A stretch of 5,415 bases of DNA from Acidobacteriota bacterium (GTDB lineage Bacteria; Acidobacteriota; Terriglobia; Acidiferrales; UBA7541): contig PLZZ01000108.1 of assembly GCA_003153585.1 (NCBI GenBank), positions 17,723 to 23,137 of the forward strand, read 5' to 3'. Every line of letters starts with the position of its first letter. The stretch's first letter is position 1. Shown here in pieces: positions 1 to 5,415 of this stretch. The notes below the pieces were generated by a model, which was given only the letters and a program-made list of their open reading frames with translations, was not told the origin of the DNA and did not search any database. Made by a program: the position numbers and the translations under genes.

Positions 1-608
1 AATCCTACCCACGCCACCATGCCTCGAAGAAAACGATGTGTCTCTCGCATCTGTTGCAAGGCATCCAAACAGGGACGGGAAAGCAGGCGGAAATCACCCG
101 CGTCGACGGGCAAATCCTTGTGGACCAACCTACGCATCAATCGGTAGAACAACCACGCAGTAAACCGCTTAAACCACGTCTCTCCACGGCGGGCCTTGCG
201 CTGGCCATATACCACATCGTAGCCTTCGCAGTAGCGCTCGATCATCTGGTGGATGACGTTGAGGGGATCCTGCATATCAGAGTCTAGTAGAACAACTGCA
301 TCGCCCGTTGCGTAGTCTAAGCCCGCGGTGGAAGCGATCTGATGGCCGAAGTTGCGTGAAAGGTTTACCACCTTTACGCGTTGGTTCCGCTGCGCCCATT
401 CAACGATTTGTTGCAAGGTTGAATCCGTGCTCCCGTCGTTGACCAGAACGACTTCCGCTTCACCACGCAGCTCCGTCATGAATTGTTCCAACCCACTGGT
501 CAAGAACGGTACGACTAATCCTTCGTTGTACATCGGAATCACAAGCGAAAGCCGGGCGGGATAAGGGCGCGCCTGTAACAGACGATAATTATTGTTTGCT
601 AGCTGCAT
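1..608 (-). CDS. Family 2 glycosyltransferase, DPM1/GtrB-like (3' end beyond left edge)
   Basis: This is the N-terminal 202 codons of a GT-A fold glycosyltransferase. It probably transfers a sugar from a nucleotide donor to a polyprenyl phosphate on the inner face of the cytoplasmic membrane, as dolichyl/undecaprenyl-phosphate mannosyl- or glucosyltransferases do. Visible motifs are SLVIPMYNE (residues 21-29), VLVNDGSTD (54-62), NLSRNFGHQ (82-90), the metal/nucleotide-binding stretch LLDSDMQDP (107-115) with its DxD-like acidic residues, and DAGDFRLLSR (169-178). The RNFGHQ and DAGDFRL motifs are typical of the GtrB/ArnC/DPM1 branch. The usual C-terminal membrane helices would lie beyond the edge and cannot be seen. 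The ATG at 608 is the likely start because an in-frame TGA lies only two codons upstream (614-612). It has no strong Shine-Dalgarno sequence of its own and overlaps the TAA of a small upstream ORF. Donor and acceptor cannot be told from the sequence. Confidence 0.93.
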   Translation of the reverse strand, partial: MQLANNNYRLLQARPYPARLSLVIPMYNEGLVVPFLTSGLEQFMTELRGEAEVVLVNDGSTDSTLQQIVEWAQRNQRVKVVNLSRNFGHQIASTAGLDYATGDAVVLLDSDMQDPLNVIHQMIERYCEGYDVVYGQRKARRGETWFKRFTAWLFYRLMRRLVHKDLPVDAGDFRLLSRPCLDALQQMRETHRFLRGMVAWVG

Positions 609-694
609 TATTCATTCTTGCCGGATTTGACTGTAGCGATCAAAACGCATTCCACTTCGTCCAAAAAGAGTCCAAGTCTCTCCGAATCCAGCAC
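608..694 (-). CDS. Candidate small ORF (28 aa) coupled to the glycosyltransferase
   Basis: This short reading frame starts at GTG (694) with an AGGTGG Shine-Dalgarno-like sequence seven bases upstream. It encodes 28 residues and ends in a TAA that shares one base with the ATG of the downstream glycosyltransferase (TAATG). The product is acidic in the middle (LDSERLGLFLDEVE, then CVLIATVKSGKNE) and reads like natural protein. A stop-start overlap of this kind usually means translational coupling, and the glycosyltransferase lacks a good ribosome site of its own. I do not recognise a family. It may be a leader peptide, the remnant of a longer gene (the frame is open for a few codons upstream to a TGA at about 711-713) or chance. 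Confidence 0.27.
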   Translation of the reverse strand: MLDSERLGLFLDEVECVLIATVKSGKNE

Positions 695-1125
695 GAGAAA
701 TCCACCTGCTCAAGAGACGCCCGTCAGACACTCGGTCAGACCGGATTCTATCCCCGGTTCAATTTGATAACAACTGGAGAGCCGCGCGCAGCGTTCAGGA
801 AAACACGAAAAACAGAGCGGGGAATCCGAAGCATATCGTTACCTCGCCGGTAGCTACAGTTAGACCGGATCGCAGATACAGTATTTTCCCGATAGATGCT
901 CGCGTTCCTCTGCGGGAATATGCTCGCTGAGAGTGGAGGAGCAGAGGGAATCCTTAATAAAATAAGGGCTGGGCCCACCTGCTTCTCCGTTCTCACCAAC
1001 TTTTTCCCCGTATCGTGTTTGATTGGTTCCTGCGGTTTCCTAACTTCGACGTTGACCTCTGGCACCTTGCGAATTTCCATCGTGTAACGCACCATGGGTA
1101 GATTCAAAGTGCTGAAAGGATGGGC
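609..1125. other. Divergent intergenic region without a firm gene
   Basis: About 0.5 kb separates the divergent glycosyltransferase and galE genes. It must hold the promoters for both, but I see no −35/−10 pair good enough to call. The minus strand has several short open stretches in different frames: one from ATG 1080 beginning MEIRKVPEVNVEVRKP, one from 1039 to 860 ending EREHLSGKYCICDPV, one from ATG 834 to 748 behind a GAGG sequence (28 basic residues), and the small ORF at 694-608. None has homology I recognise, and the longest single frame (748-1236) runs into galE antisense. The stretch could be a decayed gene, a long leader or non-coding DNA. No tRNA, repeat array or mobile element is visible. 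Confidence 0.5.
1114..1120 (+). promoter_or_regulatory. Ribosome binding site deciding the galE start
   Basis: GAAAGGA lies five bases before the ATG at 1126 and overlaps the earlier in-frame ATG at 1120. A ribosome bound here can only use 1126, which also gives the usual GalE N-terminus ([13 protein letters not shown]). Confidence 0.65.
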
Positions 1126-2109
1126 ATGACGATCCTTGTTACAGGCGGTGCGGGTTACATCGGCAGCGTGACCGTGGAGCGCCTGCGCGCAAATCGCGAA
1201 GATGTTGTGGTCCTGGATGATTTGGCATACGGCCACCGGGAAGCGGTCGATCCGGGGGTCCCTTTTTATCAGGGAAAAGTAGGAGACTCAGCTCTTTTGG
1301 AGCGTATCGCGAAAGAGCATCGACTCGAGGCTTGTATTCATTTCGCCGCGCTGGCGTCGGTGGGTGAGTCGGTTGCTGAGCCGGCAAAATATTTCGAAAA
1401 TAATGTGGCTCAGGGGACTGCGCTGATGGGCTCTTTGATCCGAGCGAAAGTTCGGATCGTGGTTTTCTCGTCCACTTGCGCGACGTATGGCGAGCCTGCA
1501 GAAATGCCTATTTCGGAACAGTGTCCCCAGTGGCCCAAAAACCCGTACGGCTGGTCCAAATTCTGCATGGAACGGCTCTTGGAAAGCTACGATCGTGCGT
1601 ATGGCTTGCAATTTGCCGCGTTGCGCTACTTCAACGCGGCGGGAGCGAGCGAACGATATGGGGAAGATCACGAACCCGAGACGCATTTAATTCCGAACAT
1701 TCTCGCGGTCGCCGCGGCAGAAAAGCCCGAGCTTGCCGTGTTTGGCGACAATTATGCGACGCCAGACGGCACTCCGATTCGCGACTACATTCACGTTTCA
1801 GATCTTGCTGACGCGCATATTCTGGCGCTCGATCACCTTCGCCAGGGTGGCGAATCCGAATGCCTCAACGTTGGGACTGGACACGGCCATTCCGTGTTTG
1901 AAGTCATCGAATGCGCGCGCCGAGTGACTCAACGCGAGATACATGCACGAATTGAAGCGCCACGGCCGGGCGATCCCGCGAAATTGGTCGCCGACGCTTC
2001 CAGGATTCAAACTGTTCTCGGTTGGAAGCCTCTCGTATCTGATTTGCGCGCAATCGTTCAATCAGCGTGGACCTGGCGGCAGCGCCACCCTAAGGGCTAC
2101 CGCCAGTAG
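1126..2109 (+). CDS. galE: UDP-glucose 4-epimerase
   Basis: This is a complete 327-residue member of the extended short-chain dehydrogenase family, close to the usual GalE length of about 330-340. It interconverts UDP-glucose and UDP-galactose in the cytoplasm using tightly bound NAD, supplying galactose for envelope polysaccharides and galactose catabolism. The sequence shows the Rossmann motif TGGAGYIG (residues 6-13), an NAD-ribose-binding DD at 31-32, [10 protein letters not shown] (73-82), FSSTCATYG (114-122) with Thr117 in the place of the catalytic Ser of E. coli GalE, the YxxxK catalytic pair Tyr141 and Lys145, RYFNAAGA (168-175), the substrate loop [19 protein letters not shown] (206-224) and the C-terminal [14 protein letters not shown] (289-302). 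The residue after GYIGS is Val rather than the common His. The start at 1126 is preferred over the ATG six bases earlier because of the ribosome site. The gene is alone on the plus strand here, divergent from the glycosyltransferase and convergent with the peroxidase. A related 4-epimerase specificity (for example UDP-GlcNAc) cannot be excluded. Confidence 0.96.
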   Translation: MTILVTGGAGYIGSVTVERLRANREDVVVLDDLAYGHREAVDPGVPFYQGKVGDSALLERIAKEHRLEACIHFAALASVGESVAEPAKYFENNVAQGTALMGSLIRAKVRIVVFSSTCATYGEPAEMPISEQCPQWPKNPYGWSKFCMERLLESYDRAYGLQFAALRYFNAAGASERYGEDHEPETHLIPNILAVAAAEKPELAVFGDNYATPDGTPIRDYIHVSDLADAHILALDHLRQGGESECLNVGTGHGHSVFEVIECARRVTQREIHARIEAPRPGDPAKLVADASRIQTVLGWKPLVSDLRAIVQSAWTWRQRHPKGYRQ

Positions 2110-2154
2110 CGATGTAGATTCCGCATGTTTATTCAATGGGGTCTTCGCTCTTAG

Positions 2155-2182
2155 AAAAAGGCCCGGTCATTAGCCGGGGCCT
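2155..2182 (-). terminator. Factor-independent terminator, minus strand
   Basis: Read on the minus strand, AGGCCCCGG and CCGGGCCT form an eight-pair GC-rich stem with one bulged base and a seven-base loop (CTAATGA), followed directly by five T's. On the plus strand the hairpin is not followed by T's, so it is a poor galE terminator. It lies about 180 bases beyond the peroxidase stop codon and would end that transcript, leaving a long 3' region. Confidence 0.75.
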
Positions 2183-2360
2183 GGGCGCTTCAGAATCTAC
2201 TTAAACCGATAGCCTGAATTTACTGGCGGCGTGCGCGTGGTGTTTTCTTGTCGAGGATGTTCTTCTCCGACCGTAAATTCATCACGCCGATGATTACCAA
2301 TCGAGAAAGTTTAGGTGACGCCCCAACAGGCGTGGCGGGCTTCGGGTCGCGTTCGCCAGT

Positions 2361-2930
2361 CTATTGCTTCAGTGCTTTCTCAATCGCCGCCAGCACTTCC
2401 GGCGAATCGGGTGTGGTCTGGGGTTCGAAGCGCTGAACCACGTTGCCATTGCGATCCACAAGAAATTTCGTGAAGTTCCACTTAATGTCACCGGCGAAAG
2501 AGGGGTTGGCGCTCGTGGTCAGGTATTTGTAGAGCGGAGTTTGATCGTCGCCTTTCACCGAAACTTTGCCATACAGCGGGAAGGTGACGCTGTATTTTGC
2601 GGAGCAGAAAGTCTTGATTTCAGCGTTCGTGCCGGGTTCCTGACCTCCGAAATTATTCGCGGGGAAGCCCAGGATCACGAATCCTTGATCCTTGTATTTT
2701 TCGTAGACAGATTCCAGCGCTGTGTATTGCGGAGTGAATCCGCAACGGCTGGCCACGTTCACTACCAGAATTACTTTGCCTTTGAAATCCGCGAGCGGCA
2801 TCGGCTTGCCGTCAATCGAAGGCAGGGTGAAATCATAAATGCTCGACGCCGCGAACAGGGAAGCGCTCATCAGCACGATCACCAGTCCCATAAGATACTT
2901 TCTCGATATTCTGTGCTTCCCAGCCGTCAT
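2361..2930 (-). CDS. Exported Cys-type glutathione peroxidase family protein
   Basis: The 189-residue protein belongs to the glutathione peroxidase family, which reduces hydrogen peroxide and organic hydroperoxides. The catalytic tetrad is visible: Cys63 in NVASRCGFTPQY (no selenocysteine codon), Gln97 in GFPANNFGGQEPG, and Trp151-Asn152 in IKWNFTKFLVD. Cys109 in the FCSAKYSVTFP segment sits where thioredoxin-dependent, two-cysteine family members carry the resolving cysteine, so thioredoxin-like reductants rather than glutathione are the likely electron donors (inference). Unlike most bacterial homologues of about 160 residues, it begins with a basic stretch, a hydrophobic segment (about 13-25) and an AxA-like end (SLFAAS), which suggests a Sec signal peptide or membrane anchor and action in the periplasm. 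The ATG at 2930 follows GAGGGAGGAAAC, an excellent ribosome site. Its own promoter candidate lies upstream, so it is probably transcribed separately from the membrane-protein gene. Confidence 0.95.
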   Translation of the reverse strand: MTAGKHRISRKYLMGLVIVLMSASLFAASSIYDFTLPSIDGKPMPLADFKGKVILVVNVASRCGFTPQYTALESVYEKYKDQGFVILGFPANNFGGQEPGTNAEIKTFCSAKYSVTFPLYGKVSVKGDDQTPLYKYLTTSANPSFAGDIKWNFTKFLVDRNGNVVQRFEPQTTPDSPEVLAAIEKALKQ

Positions 2931-2945
2931 GTTTCCTCCCTCAAA

Positions 2946-2968
2946 ATTCCCAGTCTCGCACCGGGAAT
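2946..2968 (-). promoter_or_regulatory. Inverted repeat over the peroxidase −10/start region
   Basis: ATTCCC and GGGAAT are separated by eleven bases. The first arm overlaps the last two bases of the candidate −10 box, and the second arm ends just before the ribosome site. The spacing would suit a dimeric repressor operator or a short leader hairpin (the second arm is followed by TTT). No regulator is identified. Confidence 0.3.
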
Positions 2969-2995
2969 GATACAGGACTAAGCGTGAGGGGGCAA
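2967..2995 (-). promoter_or_regulatory. Candidate sigma70 promoter of the peroxidase gene
   Basis: On the minus strand, TTGCCC (2995-2990) and TATCAT (2972-2967) are separated by exactly 17 bases, 36 bases before the start codon at 2930. Both boxes are close to the TTGACA/TATAAT consensus. Called by eye only. Confidence 0.5.
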
Positions 2996-3037
2996 TTTTC
3001 GACGACTGGTCAAAGCGTACGACGCTAAAACTGCGGA

Positions 3038-4579
3038 CTAGTCATCGTCCGGATGGACTCCGAGCCGATCGTTTTCCTCGCCGGCTTCGAGCGGGCGAAT
3101 GCACAAATCCGTCCCGCTGGGACTGCACTGATATATTTGATACGCGGGCAAATCCTCCGGCTGAACTTCGTACGTTCCGTTTTCCATATCGGGCACCGGA
3201 TTGTAAGAGGACATGGCGTAAGGATTCCCGGGCGACGCGCGAACGCGAAACTCGCCTGTACCCGGCTCGTAATTGCCGTAACTGAAGCAATAACCGATGC
3301 AGGCGCGATCGGCGATGTGCTGAATCATAACGCGGGAGCCCGGCAGCGTCTTAATCGTGACCAGTATGCGCTGGTTGGGAGGCAGAGTTCTTTCCAGCCG
3401 CTCCGCTTGTAGTTCCATTCTGTTTACCGTCGCCGTGTCCTGATAAAGAAATGTGAAAAAAAAGGCAGCGATCGCGGTGAATCCAATCAAGTGCCACCAG
3501 CGGGGCCGCATCGCGGCAAGCACACAACAAAACACAGCGGCAGAAACCGAAGTCAGCCTTTCAGCTAATAAAGCCAAAACGTGGGCGTTCCCGGGGCGGA
3601 ATCGGATCGCCTCGGGCAACAGCAGCGCGCTCAAGAGGAGCAGGACGTAAAGCTGGACTGGAATTGAATACTTCGTCCAGGCACCGCGCTCGCGCCGGCG
3701 GCGGTAAATATCAACGACGAGCGCAAAAATAGCGAAAGAAATCAGCACGATGCGCAAAATATTGTAACGCGGCCCGAAGAGATACACTTGGTCCGCGCCG
3801 TTGAAAATATAAAACGGCTGCGGTTGCGCTTCGAGCTCATAGGAATGCCAAAAATCGTAATGAATCAGGACGAGTACCGCTCCCGCCGCGGCCAGCAAGA
3901 GCGGCTGGTAACGAAGAGGCATTCTTTTGGCGATTCCGATGTACGCAACAGCTCCCAACATCCACGCGAGACCGAGAGGATGCGCGAGCACAATGAGAGG
4001 CGCCAGCACCAGCGGGATCCAGCGCTCCCATTTATTGCCCCTCCAGAAAATGGCTATTCCGATGAATGACAATCCGATCGAAAGATAGTAATTGAAGAAA
4101 CCCACATGAAACGTGTACCCGTACGCGATCATGGCAATTACGGGAACCAAAAACCACGCGGCACTCTCGCTAGCGGCGGAGACCAGAGCGAAGACGCCCC
4201 AAAAGAAAATTAGGACGGCTAAGGACACAGCGATTCTCTCCGTGACATGCAGGCTGAAGGCTCTTCCCAGGCCGCTAACCAGCAAATCGAAGAGCACGTT
4301 GTTCCATCGCCGTTCGATCCATAATCCGGTCACCTGATGGCGCTCGATCAGTTGAGCCAGCCACGCGTTGTACATGTGGCTTGCAAGATCGCCCGCGGCA
4401 ATACGCCGGTGCCAGAAGCAGGGGACCAGCACAAGTGCGGAGATGGCGAAGATCTTTGGATAATGATGACGTACGAAAAGCGCGGAGTGTCTTAACGCGG
4501 ATGAGGATGATTCAGTTTCCTCAGGGGACGCAATCTCTGGCATAGCCCAGTCAACTGACTTCGAATCGCTTTGTTGCAT
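3038..4579 (-). CDS. Polytopic membrane protein of unknown function, possibly GT-C-like
   Basis: The 513-residue protein has a polar N-terminus (1-40), then about ten or eleven hydrophobic segments (roughly 42-56, 116-134, 141-157, 160-178, 187-200, 202-217, 226-241, 273-291, 307-321, 342-357 and 363-379). It ends in a soluble domain of about 130 residues (381-513) that is probably outside the cytoplasmic membrane. The first large loop carries GDLASHMYNAWLAQL (63-77). An acidic residue early in the first external loop is a feature of GT-C sugar transferases that use polyprenyl-linked donors, but this is resemblance only. The C-terminal domain holds four cysteines in two pairs (427/431 and 485/493) and the segments CFSYGNYEPGTGEFRVRA (431-448) and EDLPAYQIYQ (475-484). 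I do not recognise a named family. The start at 4579 lacks a strong ribosome site (GGAG lies about 13 bases upstream), and an internal ATG at residue 13 is an alternative. No clear terminator is seen at 2996-3037. Confidence 0.9.
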   Translation of the reverse strand: MQQSDSKSVDWAMPEIASPEETESSSSALRHSALFVRHHYPKIFAISALVLVPCFWHRRIAAGDLASHMYNAWLAQLIERHQVTGLWIERRWNNVLFDLLVSGLGRAFSLHVTERIAVSLAVLIFFWGVFALVSAASESAAWFLVPVIAMIAYGYTFHVGFFNYYLSIGLSFIGIAIFWRGNKWERWIPLVLAPLIVLAHPLGLAWMLGAVAYIGIAKRMPLRYQPLLLAAAGAVLVLIHYDFWHSYELEAQPQPFYIFNGADQVYLFGPRYNILRIVLISFAIFALVVDIYRRRRERGAWTKYSIPVQLYVLLLLSALLLPEAIRFRPGNAHVLALLAERLTSVSAAVFCCVLAAMRPRWWHLIGFTAIAAFFFTFLYQDTATVNRMELQAERLERTLPPNQRILVTIKTLPGSRVMIQHIADRACIGYCFSYGNYEPGTGEFRVRASPGNPYAMSSYNPVPDMENGTYEVQPEDLPAYQIYQCSPSGTDLCIRPLEAGEENDRLGVHPDDD

Positions 4580-4675
4580 CGATTGCGCGGGCTCCGTTCA
4601 AAAAGCAGTTTTCCCTCAGCGTATGAAACATATCATGGATCACTTGGATGGGAACTGCGAGCAAGAGCGCAAGCT

Positions 4676-5005
4676 TTAGGCGTCTTGGTCCGGCTTGGGG
4701 GCGTAAGGATACTTCGGAGGTTTGTGCATATGGGTGGTGCGATATTCATCTAACTCGGCATCGGTAAGATCGAAATGCGTATTTGAGGGATGGTTTTCGG
4801 CGGCGGCCAGTTCCCGGTGAAGCCTGTGCGAGCAGATGTCCGGCGCATCCTGATAGCGCACGCGGCGAGTGTTGAAAGCGTCGTTTGGAATCGACAGAGT
4901 AAATTCTCGCGGCTCGGTCTGAGGCTCTCTAACGGTAAACGTATATTCGCGGACAGCCGGTTTGGATTGGAAACCGACGAATTGGACGATGATCTGCGAC
5001 GTCAT
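4676..5005 (-). CDS. Conserved-looking hypothetical protein, 109 aa
   Basis: I do not recognise this protein. The first half alternates hydrophobic and polar residues in a beta-strand pattern (IIVQFVGF at 5-12, REYTFTVRE at 19-27, REFTLSIP at 33-40). It is followed by a polar helix-like stretch containing RYQDAPDICSHRLHRELA (50-67) and an acidic segment FDLTDAELDEYRTTH (78-92). The tail is rich in Pro, Lys and Tyr. It has no signal peptide or membrane segment, so it is probably cytoplasmic. Its ATG overlaps the TGA of the preceding gene (ATGA), and a GGAG sequence lies five bases upstream, inside the last codons of that gene. Translation is therefore likely coupled, and the two products may act together. 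No terminator is obvious after the TAA at 4676. Confidence 0.82.
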   Translation of the reverse strand: MTSQIIVQFVGFQSKPAVREYTFTVREPQTEPREFTLSIPNDAFNTRRVRYQDAPDICSHRLHRELAAAENHPSNTHFDLTDAELDEYRTTHMHKPPKYPYAPKPDQDA

Positions 5006-5247
5006 TTCGCTCCGGACAAAGTTCCGGCAGCCGCGGCGATTGCTGCAACCGTTTTCTTGACGCGCTTCGCTCGCTTGCGCTTGGGCGGAGTGCCTTCGGC
5101 AATTTCGACGACCATAATGCTGGTAACGAACTTCTTCATGCCGTGCAAATCGAAATCGATGGATGTGCGGTCGTGATCAGATTCCGTAATCACGCCCAAA
5201 CCATACTGGAAGTGCTTGATATATTGTCCTTCGGGGAGAGCTTTCAA
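5002..5247 (-). CDS. Small Tudor/SH3-like (UvrD C-terminus-like) protein with basic tail
   Basis: The 81-residue protein has an N-terminal domain, GQYIKHFQYGLGVITESD (7-24) then SIDFDLHGMKKFVTSIMVVE (29-48). Its pattern of G-x-x-V/I-x-H, aromatic-G-x-G-V-I and a later F-x-x-x-G-x-K-x-F resembles the Tudor/SH3-like C-terminal domain of UvrD/PcrA helicases, which binds RNA polymerase and related partners. This is pattern recognition, not a search result. The tail (54-81) is rich in Lys, Arg and Ala (PPKRKRAKRVKKT), suggesting nucleic-acid binding. The start is a TTG, supported by AGGAG six bases upstream and by the conserved-looking N-terminus. No ATG lies near it in frame. It is first in a two-gene unit with the 109-residue protein and lies 78 bases after the cold-shock gene, beyond that gene's terminator. 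Confidence 0.85.
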   Translation of the reverse strand: MKALPEGQYIKHFQYGLGVITESDHDRTSIDFDLHGMKKFVTSIMVVEIAEGTPPKRKRAKRVKKTVAAIAAAAGTLSGAK

Positions 5248-5253
5248 CAGGGG

Positions 5254-5258
5254 CTCCT
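5254..5258 (-). promoter_or_regulatory. Ribosome binding site supporting a TTG start
   Basis: AGGAG on the minus strand lies six bases before the TTG at 5247. This fixes the non-ATG start of the Tudor-like protein gene. Confidence 0.7.
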
Positions 5259-5282
5259 GAGACCGAAAAATCGTGTGCGAAC

Positions 5283-5319
5283 AAAAAAAGAGGGCGAGCC
5301 GGTTTTGCCGACCCGCCCT
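5283..5319 (-). terminator. Strong factor-independent terminator after the cold-shock gene
   Basis: On the minus strand, AGGGCGGGTCGG and CCGGCTCGCCCT pair over twelve positions, two of them G-U, around the loop CAAAA. A C and then seven T's follow. It starts six bases after the cold-shock stop codon and ends 35 bases before the TTG of the next gene. Confidence 0.92.
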
Positions 5320-5325
5320 ACTTGA

Positions 5326-5415
5326 CTAGAGGCTGGTGACGTTCGCAGCCTGCAGGCCCTTGGGGCCACGGGTAACTTCGAACTCAACCGCTTGGCCTTC
5401 GTTCAGCGACTTATA
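5326..5415 (-). CDS. CspA-family cold-shock protein, C-terminal end (5' part beyond right edge)
   Basis: Only the last 29 codons and the TAG stop are in the window. They read YKSLNEGQAVEFEVTRG, then PKGLQAANVTSL. This matches the end of the single OB-fold cold-shock domain: the LxEGQxVxFEV strand, then GPKGxQAxNV. These proteins are about 65-70 residues long, bind single-stranded RNA and DNA and act as RNA chaperones. The RNP1 and RNP2 RNA-binding motifs would lie beyond the edge and cannot be checked. The gene is followed at once by a strong terminator, as expected for a highly expressed monocistronic csp gene. Which csp paralogue it is cannot be decided. Confidence 0.95.
   Translation of the reverse strand, partial: YKSLNEGQAVEFEVTRGPKGLQAANVTSL

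Noticed and set aside
896..927. Direct repeat ATGCTCGC (896-903 and 920-927)
   Set aside because: Only eight bases and two copies, with no flanking structure; expected by chance.
896..1087. Plus-strand 63-codon ORF in the divergent intergenic region
   Set aside because: It has no ribosome site, an unnatural composition, and is antisense to the more protein-like minus-strand frames.
1120..1125. Earlier in-frame ATG for galE at 1120
   Set aside because: It overlaps the GAAAGGA ribosome site, leaving no spacing, while 1126 gives correct spacing and the family's usual N-terminus.
2361..2363. Stop-codon read-through or selenoprotein-type recoding of the peroxidase
   Set aside because: The peroxidatic residue is an ordinary Cys codon, the protein ends at the family's normal C-terminus, and the stop is TAG with no evident recoding signal.
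2364..2981. Long plus-strand ORF (205 codons) over the peroxidase gene
   Set aside because: It is the antisense shadow of a clearly recognised glutathione peroxidase with full catalytic motifs.
3012..3032. Weak hairpin AGCGT-CGT-ACGCT after the membrane-protein stop
   Set aside because: The stem is five pairs with a three-base loop and only two T's follow, which is too weak to call a terminator.

Overview
The window looks like ordinary chromosomal DNA from a moderately GC-rich bacterium, most likely an Acidobacteriota (Terriglobia/Koribacter-like). That assignment rests on protein style only: a GalE with an acidobacterial flavour, a large membrane protein with a Cys-containing C-terminal domain, and a coupled pair of small conserved-looking hypotheticals beside a cold-shock gene. 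There is no rRNA or other marker to confirm it. Five complete protein genes and two edge-truncated genes can be supported. All are on the minus strand except galE.

Layout from left to right: (1) 1-608, minus, the N-terminal two thirds of a family-2 glycosyltransferase of the DPM1/GtrB type, running off the left edge. A candidate 28-codon ORF lies directly upstream and overlaps it as TAATG. (2) 609-1125, about 0.5 kb with no solid gene. The minus strand there carries several short protein-like stretches in different frames, possibly a decayed gene. (3) 1126-2109, plus, galE (UDP-glucose 4-epimerase). (4) 2110-2360, a convergent intergenic region with a factor-independent terminator (2155-2182) oriented for the minus strand. 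(5) 2361-2930, minus, an exported Cys-type glutathione peroxidase with a good Shine-Dalgarno sequence and a plausible sigma70 promoter. (6) 3038-4579, minus, a 513-residue polytopic membrane protein, perhaps GT-C-like. (7) 5247-4676, minus, two small genes joined by an ATGA overlap: a UvrD-C-terminus/Tudor-like protein with a basic tail, then an unrecognised 109-residue protein. (8) 5415-5326, minus, the last 29 codons of a CspA-family cold-shock protein, followed by a textbook terminator (5283-5319).

The GT2 enzyme, GalE and perhaps the large membrane protein fit envelope polysaccharide or lipid-linked sugar metabolism (GalE supplies UDP-galactose). They are not one operon, because GT2 and galE diverge and galE converges on the peroxidase. 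The peroxidase would detoxify peroxides outside the cytoplasm. The two small genes form their own unit just behind the cold-shock gene.

I found no mobile element, CRISPR array, RNA gene or phage-defence system. The points most worth a second look are the coupled Tudor-like/unknown pair behind a strong terminator, the possible small ORF coupled to the glycosyltransferase, and the mixed-frame coding-like signal at 750-1080.
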